Source: Cololabis saira (lineage: Eukaryota > Chordata > Actinopteri > Beloniformes > Belonidae). From it: a stretch of 64,000 nt of DNA. The translations under genes were made by a program, and so were the position numbers. Every line of letters begins with the position of its first letter. The stretch's first letter is position 1. The notes beneath the pieces were generated by a model that was not told the origin of the DNA, ran no database searches, and saw only the letters and a program-made list of their open reading frames with translations. Positions 33,375 to 45,524 of this stretch are shown one piece after another. Where the stretch lies: NCBI RefSeq assembly GCF_033807715.1, contig NC_084597.1, forward strand, positions 13,666,170 to 13,730,169, in the 5' to 3' direction.

Positions 33375-34420
33375 CCTTAAATTATTGAATTGTTTAATTA
33401 GGATCCCCATTAGCTACACCATGACTGCAGCTATTCTTTCTGGGGTCCATCAAAATTTTTAAATAATACAGTACTAAAACATAACATAATAAAAGCAAAC
33501 CAAATACATTTCTACTAGATAAAAAGAATATCAAATTTAAAATACTCTGCAAAAAAAGCAGAGACATTTCACAAAATGAAGACAGCGAAATGAGAATATA
33601 ACACATAACTAAACAAAAACACTGCACAGTTAAGAGTTCATCTGAGGTCGTCAAAAAGTCTGAAAAGCAGTCCACAATTTCATTTCATTTGCAGTCTATA
33701 ACTTCACAACTGATCTAATACAGAAAAAAAGAAAGAAAAAATACATTCAACAACAGTCAAATGTTTCCATTTCCAGCATGTCAGACAATCAGTTTCGGCA
33801 AGCTGCTTGTTTGAGTGATCTCTATTTCAATATTCTATCATTTAATTATACTGAATCAAAAGATGTTGCTTGACTAATAATTTGAATGCTCTTATGCTGT
33901 TTGCTTGTGTGATGTGTTTAGGAAATGAATTCCACTCATACATGGCCCTGTACACGGCAGTCCTTTTACCAGCATTAGAATTCACATTTGGCAGTGCAAA
34001 ATATCCTCCAGCTGCATGTCTGGTGATATATTTGTGATAGTCAGAGCTGTAACATAGCTCCTGGTATAATACCTGAGGAGTCTTTCTTATGGACATATTT
34101 CTAATAAATGATAATAATGAGTAAAGTAATCTGTCACTAACCATTAACCAACCAAGATTCCTTGCATTTTAATAACGCTTGTCGTCCACTTACAACTAAG
34201 AACAATGCGTGCAGCCCTGTTTTGTATTTTTTGTAGTTTTGCAATCATATCTGCAGTTGCATTTGACCAAACTGCCAGGCAATAGTCATGATTTGATATA
34301 ATTAAGACCTGAATTACTAGTTTAGTTGCTTTTAGAGTTAAACGTTTTTTATGTCTTAAATATTGGATATCTTCCCTACTTTCGATGGTCCTTCGAGCCG
34401 CTTCACACTGCACTTACCCT
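33375..34420 (-). pseudogene. LINE reverse-transcriptase C-terminus and 3' UTR
   Basis: On the minus strand 34413-34144 contains VIQVLIISNHDYCLAVWSNA and KLQKIQNRAARIVLSC, typical of the RT C-terminus of fish LINEs. 34144-33842 contains DYHKYITRHAAGGYFALPNV and YRAMYEWNSFPKHIT, the last part of the same frame. The 3' end near 33385 holds the complement of TTAGGATCCCCATTAGCT and TTTCTGGGGTCCAT, a well-known fish repeat end. The 5' part is missing. It abuts the Gypsy 3' edge on the other strand. Confidence 0.8.
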
Positions 34421-35250
34421 GTTCTAGATGGATGATTTTGAAGTCCAAGGAGCACGCCCTCACTGTCGCATCACACTCCCCTCCGTTATGAGAATTATGA
34501 AGTCAATTTGGGCAGCCTTGGCAATTCAGAGTCGTGGAGCTGAAGGAGGATGGACGACCAGACAGGGAACCACTAACAGAACCCCTCTTCCCTCATGATA
34601 TGCTCCCCCACTAGGTCCACAGCAAAGAACGGATGCTGCCGATCACGATCAGGGCATAGATACGTACTATTCAGATAGGAGTCGTCTTCACAAGCAAGAC
34701 AAGCAGTTACCCAATCCAAATGGAGGACAGGATTAAGTTTGGAAGCTGATGGGACATCCCTACCATTTGTCAAAGTTAACTGTGGCTACCAGTTCTCCCG
34801 CACCAACTTAGTAATCTTCTCAGATTCCACCAAGAACATCATGTTATGGGGACTCACTTTGCACTGAGTGGAACACATTGAGGTGTCCCATGAGATGAAG
34901 ATGAGCAAGTACCAAGGGTTGGTGGAGGAATTCAGGAACTGTGGTTAGAAGATACACTGCCAAGCCATTGAAGTTGGCTGCCAAGGTTTCCTGGGCAGTT
35001 CCTTCTGCAAAGTCCTGTCATCGCTGGGTGTGATGGGAGCGGTAAAGAAGCAAGCCACACGGTCTATCACTGAATCCGCAGGAAATAAATCACAAGGTGG
35101 TTTTGGATTATGAGGGGAGACCCTTGGCTTGTTGCTTCGAGGATACAAGCTCCCTAGGTCGGTCACCTGAATGGGGGGTATGATATTGAAAGACCCAAAA
35201 CCCCCAGTGACCCGGGGAACATCTCTGAAGATGCACACCAGTGCATCATA
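34421..35250 (+). pseudogene. Remnant resembling a restriction-like endonuclease tail of a non-LTR element
   Basis: With frameshifts, 34800-35090 reads NLVIFSDSTKNIMLWGLTLH, then MKMSKYQGLVEEFRNCG, a stop, then IEVGCQGFLGSSFCKVLSSL and GVMGAVKKQATRSI. An acidic start, an LTxxW-like strand, a Lys-Tyr helix and an EVGCxGF block in this order are what I know from C-terminal regions linked with R2/NeSL-type LINEs in animals. The catalytic pattern is damaged. Sequence on either side (34430-34800 and 35100-35250) is not assigned. Confidence 0.5.
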
Positions 35251-35394
35251 GCGATGTATTCCTAAACCTGTATGTCAGCATACAACATTTGCAGATAGAC
35301 TATAATGATGTGCGGGGGATGAAATTGTTTTTTTTTTTTGGAAACAAGACAAAAAAAAACTGATTTTAGCCTGTAATGAGCAGGGATAAGCCCC

Positions 35395-35460
35395 AGCAGT
35401 CCCCTGACGCCCTGTATACGATTGAGCGGGCATAGAAAACAGATGGATGAATGAAATGAA
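35395..35460 (+). repeat. LINE 3' tail fragment
   Basis: GGGATAAGCCCCAGCAGTCC, then GGGCATAGAAAACAGATGGA and a GATG-rich tail resembles a common fish LINE 3' end ending in GGATGGATGG. Degraded and short. Confidence 0.5.
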
Positions 35461-37488
35461 GGATTAAAAGGTTGTAAAACTGTTTTACTCCTCAGTTCTT
35501 TTCTTTTTCCTCAGTTGTCATCATTGATATTGCTTTATTTCCAGCAATTTTCAGACTTACTTTTTTTTTTTAACCCAAAGCACTTTACTGGTGTTAGCAC
35601 TCACATCCTCCTCTACCTGCTGGTCTACAACACCAGTGCACATAGCTACCACAGAAACCAGCAGAACATCTGATTGATTGGAAGGATGACAAAGGATATC
35701 CTACGGCCCAAGTTGTGCTCAGTTTCCATGAATAAAATGCTTTTCATATTGATCTCAGGGTTATTTAAAATATGTGCAGCTGTCATGGTCTTCAATGGTT
35801 TCACCAGAATTCCTCATAGTCTTAACTCCAATGACTCCGTCATTCACTCCATTGTGACGTTTGGGGATCTCAGCCATGTGTTACCAGGCAAACTGCAAAG
35901 AGTCTGCATATATGTTTAATATCACTGATTCCAAAAACTGTCTAAAAGAGGGAAACGAGAACATGGTAAAAGCACCAGTCTCTTTATGCACCCTGCCTGT
36001 GCTCAGACGTCACCTCTGGATACCAGTAGATGTCACTCACGCAGCTAATGTTCCAGGAAAAAAACCACAACCTCCAACTTTTGTTTTCATCAATTGATCT
36101 TGTTGTGGTTGTTTTTTTTCTGACTAACCCTCTTACTGATCTGTGATAATGTTCTAACATACTTTTTGCATTTCATGATCCTGTCAGTTGACACAGCTGC
36201 TGTTATGCTCAGGAAGTCGCCTCTGCAAGCAGCCCACCTCAAACAGGAAATTTTTCTCTACAAATGTTTCATCCCTCTCCTTGCATGCTTCAACAGCCAC
36301 CTGGCACTCTGAAATGGACAAATGAAAGTTCACACATACATCAGCTTTGAAGTGTGTTGCAACTGTCTTTCTGTGTTTGCCTAGTAATGCCACACAACTA
36401 ATCTTGTCTTAATCTGATGAAATAAAGTGAATTATAGTTGTTTTACATATTTATTAGAGAACCTAATGTAAAATGGGTTTTACTTTTATGGTTTGGCCAC
36501 TAATGTGGTATTGTTAATATTTAATACTTTAGTCTTGCCTGAAAACAAACATGTATTGATCCATTCAACATGGACAATTTCAGTGGTGTCACTCTTGTTA
36601 CTCCATGGGCTACATTTAGCTTGATGCCAAAGCAAAAACATCAAAACATACATGTTTTGATGAAAAAACTACATGTAGTTTTTCAAATGAACAGACTGCA
36701 ACAAACCTCTGAGTTAGTCTGGAAGGTTCATTGGCAAAAGTTGGCTGCCTGAAGCAATAGGGTGAAGGCTGCTAGCCAGCCAGCAACGTTTGGCTTCAGC
36801 ATACGTGGCTTTGCTGACAATGTAGCTCAAGTCACTGGCCAGCCCTGCCAGGCTGCTTCATCCCTGGACATTTCCAGGCTGACCTGGGAAGGTCTGCACA
36901 TGTTTGAATGAGCTAAATCAAAATAGCTAGCTTGTGGTAACTGAGGTAGCTGGGTATCAAATGATTTATTTGAGACACCCATCAAATGCAGAAGAGCCAA
37001 TGGCAATTGAGTATCAGTTCCACAGGGACCGGAGCTCATAGCTTTCAGCTCAGCAGAAAAACCTTGCAAGATCCTGAATTGTTAGTTTATGCTTCTAACT
37101 CTGCTAATGTTACCTGAAGTTATTATATTGCAGTCCTCATGTAGTACCACAACCTTTGTCTCAAATACATTAACTAGCTTGCACTACTGTCAGCTGATGT
37201 TTATCCCCACAAGCGTTTACCCCAGATAATGAAGCTACTGAACACCTGATACAGTTTCAAATAGGGGGCAGGACTTTCCAATAGGTCAGCTTATTTATTC
37301 TGCTCAATTTCTCATTTTTGGATTAGTAAGAGATCCATATAAAATCTTCCAGTTTTACCTGGTACTCTCTTTAGCTTCTTTCAGCTTATGTTTTGGTTTT
37401 ACAACCAGGAAGCACTCATTAGTGTACCTCTTAGCTTAAAGTTTGCTGCAGGCCTTTTTTCCACTAATTTTTCATGTGTGTAAATAGA
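35461..37488. other. No gene recognised
   Basis: AT-rich with many short frames (35674-35919, 35861-36097, 36184-36393, 36827-37069), none with a motif. No transposon ends were noticed. If a host exon is hidden here, I cannot show it. Confidence 0.45.
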
Positions 37489-38229
37489 TACCATATTTTT
37501 GCAACCATTAGGCGCATATAAACATCTTCTTTTTTTTTTTTAATGTACCGCGCGCCCAATGACGCAATGCGCCCATTGTATTATTGTAAAGGCTGATTTA
37601 TGGTTCCGCGTTACACCGATGCAGAGCCTACGCCGTAAGGCTGAGTTATGGTTCTGCGTCAAAATGACGCCGTGCCTACGCCGTAGGGTACGCGTCGACG
37701 CTGTCACTGACGCGTACCTCCCAAAAATTGTAACTACGCGTCGAGGCGACGCAGACCAAACGCAGACCGAGAAGGCTGTGATTGGTTCGCTTGGTAGCAA
37801 CGCATTTCCGGTTCCGGTTCATGAAGCAGTCGTGAACTTTCAGCGCTCTTTTCTTCTTGTATGTGTGAATTTTTTTGTTTTGGTTTTTTACACAATAGTT
37901 GTCCTTATCTCTTTCATTCACTGTGACCGGAAAAGTCGGATAAACCATTCAGGAAAAGATTGCGAATTAGCGGTCACGGGGGGTACTGCACCGCGACCAA
38001 ATGGAGTGACGGAGAAGTCCGAAGGGTTTCACGACGGCGTCACGGTGACGGCGTAGACACGGCGTCGATTTGACACAGAACCATAATTCAGCCTTAAGGC
38101 GGCGCTCCGTGTGTGTAGACGGCATCTTTTCGGTCAGTGCGCCGTGTGTGTGTTAAATCCAAAAATGACACACAAAACTGAGGGTGCGCCTTTCCACACG
38201 GTGCCCCGAATGGTCGCGAAAATACGGTA
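37489..38229. mobile_element. DNA element with TACCGTATTTTC ends, copy 2
   Basis: Left TACCATATTTTTGCAACCAT and right ATGGTCGCGAAAATACGGTA. Opposite in orientation to the copy at 26779-28382: its right subterminal ACACACAAAACTGAGGGTGC matches the other's left. It carries a truncated family H end (37591-37637) and a fuller family H element (37638-38095). Without them it would be about 240 bp. Confidence 0.83.
37638..38095. mobile_element. Family H element with long interior (copy 3)
   Basis: Ends AGGCTGAGTTATGGTTCTGC and ACAGAACCATAATTCAGCCT are inverted. About 400 bp of interior follow the GTAGGGTACGCGTCGACG block, including GATTGGTTCGCTTGGTAG. The short palindromic copies lack this interior, so this is the least deleted member in the window. 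A 165-codon frame across it is not protein-like. Confidence 0.75.
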
Positions 38230-40619
38230 ATCAACTGGATTTTTTTTAAATTAACGTAAAACTTAAAAATGATTGTATTTTTTTTTTAAGTGCTTGAGCG
38301 CTTTTTCTGTTTGGTAAAAAGAAAATTATTTGTTAAATACTAATGCGACCAAGTGTAAGCCTCCAAGCCCCCCTTTTTTCCTCCCTAAGTTTTTGCTTTG
38401 ACTCACTGATAAAGATAATAGATTATGTAGATAAAACTAAATAGCCTACAACAGAATAAACACTTCAGTTTTTTTGTAAAGAAGTATTTTAATGGGTTTG
38501 AACTTTGAGATGTGTGATCAAAAGAGTTTGGTATGTTCTATCAGATCAGATGTTGACTTAACTTTGATCAGACATTTCAACATTCAATGAAAGACGCGAC
38601 CAAAACTACATCAACAAGCTGGCTGACAAAGAATCTAACACTCTGACATCCTGAAAACACAACGTCCTGCTTGATTTTAAACACGTCCTTTTCCTGTCAC
38701 TTGATGGGGCATAAAAGATGAAAGATATTCCCTGGGAATCATAGTTATGGACTGATGAATAGGAGCCATACCTGTGGATAAGGATGTGAGGTCAGAGAGT
38801 CACAGAAAACAGCAGAACTTTCCTTCTCTTTTCAAAAGTCACTATACAGATGTTTCCAGTTCACAGATGCACACATGCAGCAATGTTGATATTAAACACT
38901 GTACTGTATTTTTATGTTCTTTTTTTAAAGAGTGATGTCAAATGCAGCATTGATAATATGTGTCATGTTGTAGTCCAAAGTATGAGTTGTTGTAAGTCAT
39001 ATGAACTGATTGTGTCACTAATATTTAAAAAAAAAGGGACGTGCCATGAATCTGTGCCATCCAGCCTCTGTTAAACAGGAAACTGTTAAGCAGAAATAAA
39101 GCACCGACGTGTTTCTCCTCTGCTGTTGGAGGGAGATATGGTTGTACAATTAAACATAAAATAGTCTGGATGGAAACTTAAGTTGGATTTTCTCCAAAAG
39201 TAATTTGTGAAGAAGTCCAATGTGACATCACTCATGTAGTTTTTCTGTATCAATGCATAATCAACAACACACAATATCTATCACAGTCTTCTGTCCTCCT
39301 GTACTTCCCTGTTGGTGTTTTTAGTAAACTCTTATAGAATTTGTCTCAGGTCCCGATAAAGTCTGTTGGATTAGAGAGCCAAGAGGTCTCGTGAAGTACA
39401 CATTCACCCTCACTTTCACACAGGGATGGGGACTCGGACTTGAGTCACACTGAATTCACTTTTCCGCAGACTTCATACATAACTTAGACTCACAAACAAT
39501 CTTTTATTTTCAACATTTTCCTCCAGATCTCCATGTTTGATCGTCTGTTTGCTGTGTGTGATTCATTTCCCCAGCTTTCACATGAAAGCTAATATTTGCA
39601 TCTATGTTAGCAACAAGTTTAATGCCACAGTGTAAACATTAGCTTGTTACTTTCTTTGTCCTGAAATAATGTTAACTCAAATAAACCATGAGACCCATTA
39701 CAAACAACGCCGTCCTACTGTCTTACTAAATAAGAAAAATGGGTTGTATCTGTTGCTGCTTTAGAAATGTTTGCAATATGTATTACTCTAAGCAGATGAA
39801 ACAGCAGCCGTCACAAAGCAGATTTTCCATTTCGACTAAAGGTGACTTGTGATTTGACTTGGACTTGAGCCTAGAGAAAGAAAAAAGATGTGAACATCTC
39901 TTCTCTCACATATGCACACGAAAACATGCATCTTTTGCCAACTTTGGCACTAACCCACCATATATATGCAGACAGTTGTAAAGAAAAAAAAGGAAATTTC
40001 TATTGATCTTTATTGCTAAACATATATTGTATTACCTCTTGAGGCATCACCAAACAAAAAGACCAGGATAAACTAGTTTATTGGTTTCTTCTAAGCAAGC
40101 CTCAGGTGCGCCATTATTGGTTAGCTGTGCTGAAATGCTGTGATCCATCTGTGGGAACGAGACAAAGAGTCTGCAGTGACCACTCTAAACTTTCTGATTA
40201 TCAGGAGAAAGGAGCCTTTGATGAGTGTGTCGGGGTTTTTTTTTTGCAGCAGCAGCACTACAAAAATCGACTGAAGCCAGACGCTGTGCCATCACTTTCA
40301 GAAGTTGATAGAGACAGGACACATCAAGAGCTCAGCAGACAGAGTAGATAAATGTACTCTGGTCTAGTTTCACTCATTATGGGGGGTGATTTAATTATGG
40401 GGGACATGGGCAGCAACCCAGGGTGACACAAATTTACCAAAAGGAAAAAAGTAAATAAAAAATGCACCGTTAGTAATGTCACTTCCGATATACTGTATGA
40501 TTTTATTGATGTTTTGTGGATCGAGTAGAAAAGTAGTTGCATTTTTCTTTAATACTCAGAGGGACCAGCAACAACAGACCAGAAGCCTATAAGCCAGTTT
40601 TCTCATCATTGTATGAAGA
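38230..40619. other. No gene recognised
   Basis: AT-rich; frames at 38850-39074, 39086-39274, 40106-40351 and 40324-40542 are without motifs. No repeat ends noticed. Confidence 0.45.
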
Positions 40620-40803
40620 TTTTTTTTTCTTACATATATATGAAGGGGATAGGAGGGGTGGGGCATGAAGGGTGGCATCCGCTACAAGTCAGAAATGAGA
40701 GAAACACAGGAAATCACACAACGGGCACACAAGCCATTGGAATCTGCAAGAGAGAAAATAAAAAAAACAGGAACAGGCAGAGATGCAAACAGCAACCATT
40801 CTT
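40620..40803 (+). repeat. LINE 5' region, copy 2, left part
   Basis: GGGTGGCATCCGCTACAAGT, then GAGAAACACAGGAAATCACA and GCCATTGGAATCTGCAAGAG match 25300-25380. It resumes at 43391 after the composite insertion. Confidence 0.7.
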
Positions 40804-40855
40804 GGGGCCGGATTCACCAATATGTTCTTAAGAACGATCTTAAGAAATGTCTTAA

Positions 40856-42186
40856 AGGAGACCTGTTATGGCATTTAATGGATATTTTAAACAGGCCTTA
40901 AATGTCTTAAAAACAATCAAAAGCTTGTTTTTTTTACATAAATCAGAAATTCAGCCTGTGGGCCATGTCTCTAGTTTTACCGCTTCTAGCCTCCTTTTCT
41001 GTGATTGATCCTGAGGGGAGGGGAGGCTATGACAATGAGGCTCTGCGCTGATTGGCTGCCTGAATGACGCGTAGCAGGGGAGGGCATAAAGCCTCTCCAG
41101 GCAGAAGAGCAGCGGCTCCGTACAAGCGTGTCCCATGCAAGCGAGCTTCGGCGACAAAATCAATTCCATTGCTTTATTTTCTATTGGACTTTCCTAACTG
41201 GCCGCGAGCTTAACGGGTTCAGTGTGGACAGAGAGCGTCCGATGTCACGCAGCTCAACGCGATAGTCGGACTCTCGCATGCATTTATGACATGGTGTAAA
41301 CGACTCCCTGGGATCTGAAAGCCTGAATTACGGTTCTGCGTTAAATCGACTCGTACCCTACGCCGTAGGCTCTGCGTTGGTGTAACGCGGAACCATAAAT
41401 CAGCCTTTAGTTCCCTGACCAGGTCACCTCGTCTTAACAATGACAGTTCTTTACTCCGATTGCTCATCATTTCAATTCTTATGTTACAAGACAAATGAAT
41501 CATGTTAACTGTAAAGAAATCACAACACTGAATGTTCACAAACGGCAACTTTATTGTTAAAAAAAAAAGAAAAACATTTATGCACTATTGCTGGCTCAAG
41601 GAAGGACCGTGCATTTCTTCTGAAGCTGTCGTTGCACAGCTTCAGGTGCTTGGAAGATCTGAAACCATAAACAGAAGGAAATTACTAATAGAGCTCTGGT
41701 AGAGCACCGGAGCTAAGCTAGATACGTAGCCCATGCAAAGATCATACTTGTAGACCAATATAAATAACAGAAAAAAAATAACGTTCTTACCGCTGACTCG
41801 TGTGCAGTTGCCGGGTCCGTGCTGTTGCTACTGATCCTTTTATGAGTGTAAGTGTCGATGCAAAACCTAATGTTTCCTGTCCCTCGTTGTTCAAACAGCC
41901 ACCGCTTCTGAACAATGGCGGAAGCTCCGGCCGGCGGAGATAGTTGTGGGCGTGGTTTCACGCAGCGGAGGAGACCAAGGCGTGGTTTGCATTTTGGTGA
42001 CGTAACGAAAATGCGCAAATCTGAACGGCTTGTAAAAGTCATGACACTGAAAGGATACTCCGGGCGGGGTGTACAGACACTGCAGAATTTGGTTGCTTTA
42101 GTCCTTCTCTGTGTTGTCAGGGTGAGGGGAGACCACTTTATATATGTTAAAGCAAGAAAAAACTTGTTTTTCATAATAGGTCCCCT
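40856..42186. mobile_element. TTAA-flanked element, family B, copy 1
   Basis: Ends AGGAGACCTGTTATGGCATT and ACTTGTTTTTCATAATAGGTCCCCTT read as inverted repeats. TTAA is at 40852-40855 and 42187-42190. The copy at 45525-46599 is in the opposite orientation and shares both ends plus the AACAATAAAGTT-containing middle. Protein-like readings near 41713-42190 parallel those of the other copy only because the termini are homologous. Piggy-Bac-like by target site; no transposase. Confidence 0.83.
41320..41407. mobile_element. Palindromic MITE, family H, copy 4
   Basis: An 88-bp fold-back with CCTACGCCGTAGGCTCTGCG and the end GCGGAACCATAAATCAGCCT. It sits within the TTAA element and is therefore younger than it. 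Confidence 0.75.
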
Positions 42187-42314
42187 TTAAGATCTAAAAT
42201 TAAGTTCATAAGAAAGTTCTTAAGTGCAATTCCTCAATATTTTCTTAAAAATCATCTTAAGAACTGTCATTTCTTACAAATTTCTTATTTTTCCTACTTA
42301 AGAACTTCTTAAAA

Positions 42315-42960
42315 TATGGCTGTATCCGAAATCACTCAATCAATTCAGTAGCCGCTCCAGCAGACTGTTCACACAGCAGTAGCAGCCAAGTATCCCAGAA
42401 TGCATGTCGCACCAAAACAACAGCGGAAGCCGAGAGCTAAAAGCAAGCTAAAATCTGTCTTAATTTCCGCTGTACCGCTGTTAATATGCCACTTTATTAA
42501 GTTTTATTATTTTTTCAGGGGTAAAAGTAACCGTTAAGATCCCCAACCTGGCCTCAGTTTATCCAAATAAAACCTTTTAAGAAATTTGCTCCAATGTTTT
42601 CGGGGATGAGAAGAGCCGCCGGCTCGAGAGCAGCAGCAGCTCACGGCCGGAGTACAGACGTGATCGTCAACCTGCGCCGTCGTCTCGGGGAGAAAGTTGT
42701 CCAATCAACTGACCTGCAGCTCTGTGGAGAATTACCGCTGGCTAAAATAAATCATTTAGGAAGGTAAATGTTGGTTTAATAGATGAAATCTAACAGTTGT
42801 AGCTGCCACATTAGTTTGTCTAAATATAAAGTGAAGCTTCATGTTTTCATGCGCCAGAAGCAGCACTGCTGCTCTGTCTGTACATCAGAGCCGTCACAAT
42901 TTTAATATATGTATTAAAATGAACATATCAGTCTATTGATTTTCATTTTATTTTATTAAG
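42315..42960 (+). mobile_element. Truncated copy related to the 8801-10482 element
   Basis: Left end GGCTGTATCCGAAATCACTC, then TATCCCAGAATGCATGTCGC, CGCTGTTAATATGCCACTTT and AATGTTGGTTTAATAGATGA, colinear with 8930-9840. It lacks the MITE and SINE found there. The right end is not recognised; homology fades by about 42960. Confidence 0.75.
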
Positions 42961-43390
42961 GTACATATGTTTGGGTTTTTACTTAGTGCACCTCTACGTA
43001 CTTGGTATACAAAATTATATATATTATTCATTTCATTATATTATTATTATTAATTTAATTATATTCAGTCGATGCACCTGAAGCGAGACTTCACTACACC
43101 GATGCATCACTCCACAATATTGCGGATCTTAGTTTGTGCATGTGCAAATGTGTTGAAAAAGGTGATATTAGAGGCTTACCTTTTCACAGAAGAAATACAG
43201 GTCAAGGTTGTCTTAAAGTTAAGAAAAAAGTCAAGAACACCATTTATTGTTAAGTTTTTTCTTAAGAAGAAACTTAAGAAGAAAGTTGAGAAAATACTTA
43301 AGAACTTTTTTGGAGAGTATTCTCTTTTTTCTTCTTAAGACTGAACTTAAAAATGACACTTAGGAAGATTTGTTTTGTGAATCCGGCCCC

Positions 43391-44650
43391 AGGTCTCTAA
43401 AACTAAATCATGACTAGGCTACTGCAATTATCTGTAGGCTACTTGAAACTGTGGGGTGAGCAGCAGAGTGAGCAGGTGTTTATGTTTGTAAATGTGTGTT
43501 TGCAAGGTGAAAACAACGCTTTACCTGAACTGCAACTAGAGTGGAGGAGGGAGAGCCCAACCACGCCACCCGAGAGACCAGAAGCCGACAAGGAAGAAAC
43601 CTGAACCCAGGCCACCAGCAGCCCCACGCAGGACCAGAAGAGAGGCCGGAGGAAACCCCCCCACCAGCTAATTATACACCAATTTACACCCCTCCATTTG
43701 TTTCTAAAATTCTGGAAAAGGTCATTGCAAGCCAGTTATATGACCATTTGTATAGAAATGATCTGTTTGAAGTCTTTCAGTCAGGGTTCAGAATGCATCA
43801 TAGCACAGAGACAGCACTGGTTCGAGTCACAAATGACCTCCTTATGGCCTCAGATAAGGGATTAGTGTCCATATTGGTTCTACTGGACCTCAGTGCTGCT
43901 TTTGACACTGTAGATCAGCATTTTACTGCACAGGTTAGAGCATGTTGTTGGGATTAAAAGGACAGCTCTATGTTGGTTTAAATCATATCTATCTGACAGA
44001 TTCCAGTTTGTTCATGTACATGAGGTTTCTTCAGAACAGTCAAGGGTCTGCTATGGTGTTCCGCAGGGTTCAGTGCTAGGGCCAATCTTGTTCAGTTAAT
44101 ACATGATAGTATAATCCAGAATCACGGCATATATTTTCATTGCTATGCTGATGATACGCAGTTCTATTTGTCTATGAAGCCAGATGAAACAGAACCGCTT
44201 AACTTCAGGCATATCTTGGGGACATCAAAGACCGGATGTCCACAAATATTTTTTTTCTAAAGTCATAAAACAATAAAACATAAGTTATTATTTTTGGTCC
44301 AAAGCATTTTAGGAAGGAATTAGATGGTGTTGCAATGGCTTCCAGTGCAACTGTGAGAAACCTTGGTGTTATTTTCAATCAATATTTGTCGTTTAAACCT
44401 TATATTAATCAGGTTTGTAAAACAGCGCTTCCATCTCTATAATATCACAAAGATTAAGAGCATCCTCTTGCAGAATGATGCGGAAAAACTAATTCACGCG
44501 TTTGTATCTTCTAGACTAGATTACTGTAATGTGTTATTAGCAGGATGTCCAAGTAATTCGCTGAATAGACTACAGCTGATCCACCTAGCACCTAGAGGCA
44601 ACTTTTGTTGTAATAGACGCTATATAAATAAAATTGAATTGAATAAAAAC
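43391..44650 (+). pseudogene. L2-type LINE: 5' region, reverse transcriptase, 3' tail
   Basis: 43391-43670 matches the LINE 5' region at 25.4-25.9 kb. From 43690 the RT reads [40 protein letters not shown] and [15 protein letters not shown]. After a frameshift come KSYLSDRFQFVHV, GVPQGSVLGPILF and HCYADDTQFYLSM with the catalytic Asp pair, then FVSSRLDYCNVLLAGCPSNS near 44505. The end is CGCTATATAAATAAAATTGA plus AATTG. The endonuclease domain is missing, and stops are present. This is the best preserved LINE in the window. Confidence 0.88.
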
Positions 44651-45520
44651 CAAACTCTGTGGGGAAATATCTCCATCCACATTACACCACAATAATTATG
44701 CGTACAAGTGAAAACTGTTGGGAAAAAATAAAATCATAGCTGTACCCAATAATATGGTGGCCAAAACAAAAAAAAGTGTTGCTGCAGATCGATACAACAT
44801 CTTCTCTTCTACACATGTACACAGTTAGTTTCATTAAATCTAGTCGTTGGCAGCAGAAAAGCTAGTGTACAGCAACTGGTATCAATTTAGATGTACAGCT
44901 TCCGGATACACAGTCATTCATGTGATGGCACCCAAGCTGTCTTATTCCCAGCAAAATAAATATCAGGTAGTAACCCAAACACAGAGTCAGTGGCTTAGTC
45001 TTTGAGTTTATTGTAAAGCCAGGGGCTTTATGCCAAGCTGGAGTTGGATCTTGTCCAAGAAGAGCTAGATAAGAATGTCCAGAGGACCTTTGCGGGTGGT
45101 GTCATAGAGGACTAACAGATACTGGCTTAATGTTTAGACAGTGATGGTGGGATGAATGCCTAAGGAGGTGGGTAACTTCAAAAAGATATCACGGGGGGTT
45201 GAACGCTGAGTCATTCTAACAAGAGCCAAATTAACCAGGGGAAACAGTTTTTTGGATTCAACTCTAAGAGATAGGTCTTTAGAACAGAGACCTTCATCTG
45301 GGCCCGGAGGAATAGATTAGACCTGGTCAATGTTTTGGTTGTCCTGTCTTTGCATCTTAAAGGAAGAACATAGAGCGGCTGTTTGTGTCTGTATCCGGAC
45401 CTTAAGCACTGCCGTCTATCGGGCTGGATAAGAGGGGACTAGCAGCTCTTGTTTCTGGGAAGTTGCCCTCAGACATTCTTCTAAGATGGTTGATAGAGCA
45501 CAGAAAAGACAGAATACCAT
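44651..45520. other. No gene recognised
   Basis: Mixed composition. Sequence at 44930-45520, 46604-46676 and 47422-47600 may once have been continuous, because a TTAA element and a hAT lie between them. I cannot identify it. Confidence 0.4.
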
Positions 45521-45524
45521 TTAA

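Larger units (their letters stand above)
40804..43390. mobile_element. Composite: outer element with GGGGCCGGATTCAC ends
   Basis: Perfect 14-bp ends GGGGCCGGATTCAC (40804-40817) and GTGAATCCGGCCCC (43377-43390). Subterminal DNA is full of CTTAAGAA palindromes, as in a fish MITE group I know by this terminus. Inside are a TTAA element (40856-42186), which itself holds a family H MITE, and a copy of the 8801-type element (42315-42960). No transposase. The LINE 5' region continues on both sides, proving insertion, though no target duplication is evident. Confidence 0.8.

Noticed and set aside
37559..38056. 165-codon frame
   Set aside because: It spans the interior of a family H MITE and its ends; no domain.
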